From Marisa cornuarietis (lineage: Eukaryota; Mollusca; Gastropoda; Architaenioglossa; Ampullariidae), in assembly GCA_004794655.1 (NCBI GenBank), contig SMMW01000046.1, positions 4,302,501 through 4,366,500 on the forward strand: DNA of 64,000 nt, given 5' to 3'. Below, piece after piece: positions 59,201 through 64,000 of the stretch. Position 1 is the first letter of the stretch, and every line of letters starts with the position of its first letter. Made by a program: the position numbers and the translations under genes. Under the pieces are notes generated by a model. That model had not been told where the DNA came from and made no database searches. It saw only the letters and a list, made by a program, of their open reading frames with translations.

Positions 59201-62200
59201 TTTACACCACCGCAGTAGTGTTCATAATACAGTCATTTCCATTATGTTACTCTTTTGTAAAGATTTATGTTAATATTTATTCTTTTTTTCAGTTGCAGAA
59301 TGGACACAATTGAAAAAATTGAGATACCTTGGAATCCCTCCACTTTTTGGAGCTGGTCAGCACACCAAAGGAGGCAAACATTATCGATATCTTGTAATGC
59401 CTAGATTCAGCACAGACTTGCAGAAAGTGTTTGTCAGTGCTGGAAGATCTTTCTTGGAGAAAACAACATATAGCATTGGTCTCAGAATGGTACCTGCACC
59501 TTAACTGTTATTAGTGAAAGTAAATCATCTTGTGCATGGCTGTCGATTCATGTTCAGTAGGTCTCATCTAAAGAGATATAAAAATAAACATTCAGTTTAT
59601 ATATTCGTGTAAATTTATATCTATAGTTTCCATTATTTAATTATCTTATTAGTCTTCTTACAAACTGGGAAAAGACATTGGAAGAACACTAAAAAATATG
59701 TCTTCAATAAAGAGAACATATCCATGCACGAATCAAATGTTAATAGGTAATTACTGGATGACCTTTCAGCTTGATGCACTGGAGTACATCCATGACAAGG
59801 GCTATGCCCATGCAGACATTAAAGCCTCCAACATCCTGCTTGGTTACAAAAATGGGAGCATTGATTACAATCAGGTTAGATTACTTTTCATTATTTCAAT
59901 AGAATGTATTGTTAGATTCTTCTTGACCTATCAGTACCAATGTGCATTTTGATGTGTCTGAAGTGATGGAAAAGTGTTAATTTTCTTTTAACGGTCAGTA
60001 CTAATATGCATTTTGATGCAGCTTAATTGATGGAAAAAGTGTTATTTTCATGTGTAAGGCTGCTGCATATTGGTGCATAGAGCACAAACTGGCTGTGTAA
60101 ATTGACCATTGCTTGGTGATCAGTGTGTCTTGTGTGTTCACTGGTGTTTTGTTTTTTAAAAGGGAAAGGTGGAAAGGGAAGTGTTGCATAGCTTGTTGAC
60201 TGAAAGGGCTATAAACTGGAAGTCGTTCATTATGTCCAAGACATGGAAGGGTAAAGTGGAGCCCAGTCTTCTCCACCTGTTCATCTTTCCATTCATCTTT
60301 TCATCTTGCAAAATCAGGCAGTCTTGACTGATGAGTGGAACTGGGAGCTTTCCATTCAAGCTGTTCTGGGTGAAAACTTCTCATGGAGCACAAAAACACC
60401 CAGGTTAAAATATGCATTTTTAACTGAAGTTTTTTTTTTAATCTGACAGGTATACCTAGTTGACTATGGCCTGGCCTACAGGTACATGGTTGACAGCACT
60501 CATAAACCTTACAAAGAAGATCCCAAGCGTGCACATGATGGAACAGCAGAATATGCCAGCAGAGACGCACACAAGGGAGTCTGTATGTTTCTAGATTTTC
60601 ATTCTCAGAATGTTTTAACAAGCTCTCTATCACTTTGAGACATTTTTTTAAGATGCCATACTAGCAGTTTTCCTTTTTGAAACAATGGTTTCTTGACATT
60701 TTCAGTGAGTGATGGAATATTTTTGGAGGAACATTTCATGTTTGGCATGTAATTATAGTAGGAATTCTCTGTGCACAGCTGATTTCTCTTAATTAGCAAG
60801 TGACCAAAATGGTGGATTGGATAGAAGCTTAGAAGTGAAAAATTAAGTTCTGATAATTAAGCATTAAGATTATTAGATTGTCTTAGGTGTCAGTACCTTT
60901 CTTATATGTGCAGGTCCATCCCGACGCGGTGATCTTGAGATTCTTGGCTATTGCATGCTGGAGTGGCTTTCTGGCCATCTACCCTGGGAAAAGTTTATAA
61001 ACGACAAAGAGAAGATTAAAGAGCTCAAGATAAAGTAAAGTTTTGAAAAGTTTTTAGATGTTAGGTGTTTGTCTCAGCTCCGCATGTTATTTGTCTTGTT
61101 TATTGATACATAAATTTTTTTTTCTTTTTTTTTTTTTAGGCCTAGATAATCCTCGTTTTTGTGAATTCTTTTCATTTTTAACCCTTTAAGCCCTCCCCAC
61201 CGCTTTACTGGTGGCAGAGAAAAATGACGTATTGCCTAGCCACTAGTAAAGCGGTGTGTAACACTTGCATTGCGTTTTGCGATTGGTTTAAACCTATTTT
61301 TACCAGCCAATCAGAGAAGCCGTATCATCTGACATCAGCAAATTTAGTGCAGCATGGCTGTTCCCTTTCACTGTGTTTTGGATAAAATTGGATCAAAATT
61401 TTCACCATGAAACATACAGAGCCTCAACCTCGCCCATCGGGGTGAAAGCAACTGCAGCGCAGCAAGTAAACAATATGCTGGATGGTTTATTGGAAGTAGA
61501 ATATGATAATGATTACTCTGACAGTGAGGTAGAATTTGAATTGGATGATTCGACCACAGACAGTGTTGTTAAAAATGAACCACGGTCTGCACAATCAGCT
61601 GATCAAAGGAGGGGTGTTGCCACAGACTCAGGTGATGTTGAAGATGTTCGAGATGGCTGGAATAAGCTATATCAGGTGAATGACATGTTTGATGTGAAGG
61701 TACATCATCCTGCTATGTGCATGCAAAGTATCAGTCTCATCTCTTTTATTACAACTATAATATTGGCAGCAAACTTTGTATACCCATTATTAGCCAATTT
61801 CGCCCAGGAGCTCAGGCAGGAAGGCTCAAAATTGCTCAGGAACTTAGGGCTCAAAGGGTTAAATCTCATTCCTTCTTTGGCTATATATGGGCTACATTCT
61901 AAGGCTGTACTCTTGGCAGTTGTCTTCTTTCTTTCCCATTGCCTCTTTCAAGTTGGTATTGGGTCTGTTCTGTCCAATCGTCTGGAACAGGAAATAAGTC
62001 AGACTTTAAGATTGAGTCATGTTGAAGAGAGCAGGTGAGAATCTGCTATCCTGAGCAGGTGAGAATCTGCTATCCTGAGCAGATTCTCACCTGCTCAGGA
62101 TAGCAGATTCTCACCTGCTCTCTTCAACATGACTCAGTCTTAAAGTCTGACTGTTTGGTTTTGGAAGAGTTGTCTGTAGATGACTTTGCTTTCTGTATCA

Positions 62201-64000
62201 GAGGTAGATCCCTACCATGTCTCGAGCGCCATCTTCAGCTTTATGTTAACGGTGTGCAAATGTGGGTGACAGAAATTCTCTTCCTTGAAGCCAGTATGCA
62301 TTCACTTGTAAACTGCGAGGCATGTTTCCAGACCCATCTATCTCTGTAAATGGCATGGTACTCAAAATAATACAGGAAGTAAAATTTCTTGGGGTCGTCT
62401 TTGACTGCAAGCTATCTTTCCTTCCTCATATCAAATCTCTACACTTCTCATGTCAGAAAGCCTTATACATTCTTTGAGTAACTGGCCATGTCAGCTTGGT
62501 GGGGGGCATACCACACAGTCTTACTTCATCTGTAGTGTGCCCTGGTCCAATCAGACTATGGCTCGCTACATCATCTATGGCTCAATGTTCTTGATCCTAT
62601 TCATCATCACTGGCTCCGCATTTGTTTTGGGTGCCATTCGCACTACTCCTGTACAAAGTTTGTACACAGGGTAATCCCCTTTTTGTCTTTGCCACGTAAT
62701 CCTATCCTATGTCTGTTGTTTGAAAGCTCACTCTGGAAACCCTTCCTACCATGCTGTTTTTTTATCCTCAGCGTGCTGCCCTGTATGCCATTCATACCAA
62801 AGAGCCCAAGCCATTATCCCTCCAGATTACGCATCATTTACAGGCTGCATGAGTAGATATTCAACAGGTAGAGCCTCTCCCTCTCCTGCCGACCCCTCCT
62901 TGTGCTCTTCCTGTTTCTGAGCTTCGTTTTGATTTTACAAAAGTTGACACCAGTGACTTCATCTTTTTTCAATGCCTGCAGGAAATTCTTTATATCATGG
63001 ATTCTGTTGGAGATCAGCTTGCTGGATATGGGTGTACAGCTGATAACGGATTCAGCCATGTCCCTGTATACATGAAAGGCCCTGTCATATTTCTGCTTAT
63101 TTTTTACATTTTTTGTTTGTTTTGTCCTTCTCGTTCTATTTTTAATATTTTTAAAGGATGCTAATTCCATGCATTTGAAAGTGTTTAGCTTTATCTCATC
63201 CTTGTGTCTCTTAAGAGATGTGCCCGAGAGGGAGAAGTAATGGAATAACATCCGTATGAAAATCTTGTGTTTTGCAGATATATGAATGACATTCAAGATT
63301 TGATGCAGACTTGTTTTGGGTCACAAAATAAGCCAGGTATATTTACTGGACATCAAGCATAGTTATAGACACAAATAGTCTGTACATGTGGTTTGTATTG
63401 TCCTGTATTTTCTTTTTTCTTCTTTTCACTTTCATACAGATCAAAGAATAGATTTGTTTAAAGTTAATGGTAGATAAACCTCTCAAAATGTACCAAATAA
63501 AAAAAAAGAAAGATGAGATGTGAATTATAATACACTGGTTTTTGTTGAATCAGAGGGGCTGAGAAAATACCTTGCAGTAGTCAGTAAGCTCGCCTATGAT
63601 GAGAAACCAGACTATGGCCAGTTACGGCAGCTTCTCAGACCAGGTGCTGGTAATGAATGGTCCTTGGCTCTGCCCACAGGGGAAACTGTTTTACCTCAAA
63701 AGGTCTGGGGCCTTAATTTCAATCTTTTCTGATTAACATACTAACATGTAATTGACCTTTCTAAACAATGCCAAATACACACCAAAATATGCAATATTGA
63801 TGGCTTTATGCATCATCTTTTTTCCATAGGGAACCAAAAGGAAGAGCGATTCTTATGAACCATTAAAAGCAAAAGTTGCCAAAACAAACTCTGAGGCAGA
63901 TGTTACCACTCCTAAGTTGTCATCCAGGAAAGGCAGAGCAGCGGTGGTCAATGGCAAAGGAGCCTCTGCAAAATTGCACAATGCTTCCAGTGAACGCTCT
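53282..64000 (+). CDS. VRK1: Vaccinia-related kinase 1 (VRK1) orthologue, 3' truncated
   Basis: Nuclear Ser/Thr kinase of the CK1 branch, which phosphorylates BAF, histones and p53 in animals. Eleven coding exons are visible: 53282-53309, 53775-53921, 57855-57910, 58190-58259, 59293-59489, 59770-59874, 60450-60582, 60914-61034, 63278-63336, 63554-63702 and 63830 to the window end. Phases close, giving 412 residues so far. Motifs: glycine loop GQGGFG (49-54), VIK lysine K76, FYQRAAKPE, catalytic loop HADIKASN with D182, DYG (206-208) in place of [39 protein letters not shown]. These match VRK1 in order. The C-terminal tail is basic ([15 protein letters not shown]) and may carry the nuclear signal. 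Intron 2 (3.9 kb) and the intron after 61034 (2.2 kb) are filled with transposons. It shares a promoter region with PPP1R37. Confidence 0.93.
53932..54200 (-). mobile_element. LINE/SINE 3' end with (ATT)n tail
   Basis: Starts with AATAATAATAATAATAAAG, then TGCATTTTTATAGCACACTT, the reverse of an L2-clade type tail (compare 39193). It directly follows the VRK1 exon 2 donor. The upstream extent on minus is unclear and may reach about 54640. Confidence 0.5.
55100..57066 (+). mobile_element. LINE 5' part with ORF1 (zinc-knuckle) remnant
   Basis: In VRK1 intron 2. At 56231-56467 a frame reads [24 protein letters not shown] and [10 protein letters not shown]. After a frameshift, at about 56490-56570, comes [20 protein letters not shown] followed by CVKC, a CCHC zinc-knuckle pair, then [20 protein letters not shown]. 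This is the layout of jockey/CR1-type ORF1 (nucleic-acid chaperone). A Thr/Pro/His-rich low-complexity frame follows to 57066. Left border uncertain. Confidence 0.6.
57159..57365. repeat. Two-copy tandem duplication, period about 104 bp
   Basis: CCAGTATCATTATGTCAAC begins at 57161 and again at 57265. Each unit ends in ATAGCCTTAGTTGCTGACAT and TAAAACACCA, the 3' end of SINE family A. The units differ by a few bases, so the duplication is not very recent. Confidence 0.75.
58386..58566 (+). mobile_element. SINE (family A)
   Basis: Contains TGTCCTGGGTTCAGATCTCG, ACCTGCTGTTCATTCTCTG, GGCATCTGTTTCCAAGGATG and ATATAGTCTTAGTTGCTGGC plus TGTAAAACACC. Near full-length, plus orientation, in VRK1 intron 4. 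Confidence 0.75.
58709..59149. mobile_element. Non-autonomous hAT element, 441 bp
   Basis: Ends CAGGGTTGGGAA and (right end, reverse complement) CAGGGGTTGGGAA form terminal inverted repeats. The flanks CTTTAGGC (58701-58708) and CTTTAGGA (59150-59157) are an 8-bp target duplication with one mismatch. The sub-terminal TGTCTGGCCTGTGGG resembles vertebrate Charlie-type hAT ends. No ORF. Confidence 0.75.
61182..61858 (+). mobile_element. piggyBac-type element, internally deleted
   Basis: 677 bp flanked by TTAA on both sides (61178-61181 and 61859-61862), with inverted ends CCCTTTAAGCCCT and AGGGCTCAAAGGG. TTAA duplication and CCCTTT ends are piggyBac hallmarks. A plus-strand frame in the middle encodes a start-proximal acidic stretch ([20 protein letters not shown], then [11 protein letters not shown]) like the N-termini of piggyBac transposases; no catalytic DDD core fits in the remaining space. 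Lies in a VRK1 intron. Confidence 0.75.
61870..63080 (+). mobile_element. Jockey-like LINE reverse-transcriptase remnant
   Basis: Starts right after the piggyBac element: [15 protein letters not shown], then (past the inverted repeat) [35 protein letters not shown], a [20 protein letters not shown] block, [14 protein letters not shown] and [12 protein letters not shown]. Frames shift repeatedly. The F-AD-D core is altered to VDDF and part of the palm is missing at the inverted repeat. It may belong to the same family as the ORF1 fragment at 55100-57066. Confidence 0.7.
61999..62150. repeat. Near-perfect 72-bp inverted repeat with 8-bp loop
   Basis: Arms 61999-62070 and 62079-62150 are complementary at all but one position, with TATCCTGA as the loop. 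The left half also holds a tandem 24-bp unit (GCAGGTGAGAATCTGCTATC plus CTGA). The repeat interrupts the LINE RT frame, so it arose after insertion. Confidence 0.9.

Noticed and set aside
61373..62038. 221-codon ORF as a VRK1 exon or independent gene
   Set aside because: The frame begins inside the piggyBac element, crosses its TTAA end into LINE sequence and the inverted repeat, and has no VRK1 similarity; the VRK1 phase is satisfied by joining 61034 to 63278.
1..64000. CRISPR array, bacterial operon or provirus
   Set aside because: No spaced direct repeats, no prokaryotic gene organisation, and no LTR or viral structural genes were seen.

Overview
The window is intron-rich, AT-rich metazoan nuclear DNA. 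Most genes are split by GT-AG introns and the introns are full of degraded retrotransposons and DNA transposons. The gene families (mediator subunit 29, an ADAM17-like protease, selenoprotein W, a gamma-butyrobetaine dioxygenase, PPP1R37, VRK1), together with the tRNA-derived SINEs and L2/jockey-type LINEs, suggest an invertebrate, most likely a lophotrochozoan such as a gastropod mollusc. That placement is inference; nothing in the sequence proves it.

Layout from left to right. (1) 2-1947 (+) is the 3' part of MED29, spliced and cut by the window start. (2) 3608-6055 (+) is a single uninterrupted 815-codon ORF for an ADAM17-like membrane metalloprotease with an unexpected coiled-coil plus CUE-like cytoplasmic tail. 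(3) 7119-12792 (-) is an 11-exon kelch-repeat gene. (4) Head to head with it, 404 bp away, 13197-17021 (+) is a complete 5-exon selenoprotein W gene. Its in-frame UGA lies in a 25-nt microexon, and a full form-2 SECIS hairpin lies at 17343-17413. (5) 20918-27480 (+) is a 14-exon gamma-butyrobetaine dioxygenase-like gene. (6) 35537-51978 (-) is a 14-exon PPP1R37 gene (PP1-binding leucine-rich-repeat protein). (7) Divergently from it, 53282-64000 (+) is VRK1, running off the right edge.

The exon models were built by hand from splice sites, reading phase and remembered family conservation. Phases close across every junction given. Two donors in the models are weak, one intron looks GC-AG, and UTR ends are inferred.

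Mobile DNA is dense. It includes a hAT transposase pseudogene with 8-bp target duplication inserted in a LINE and itself hit by an L2-like LINE end; two smaller non-autonomous hAT elements; a TTAA-flanked piggyBac derivative that keeps an acidic N-terminal reading frame; a 72-bp-arm inverted repeat; and a tRNA-derived SINE family with about nine copies.

The genes are unrelated in function (transcription, ectodomain shedding, redox selenoprotein, carnitine synthesis, phosphatase regulation, nuclear kinase). There is no operon or gene cluster; the only structural link is the two head-to-head pairs. The most unusual items are the intronless ADAM17-like gene with its CUE-like tail, the Sec-coding microexon, and a poly(A) signal upstream of the SECIS.
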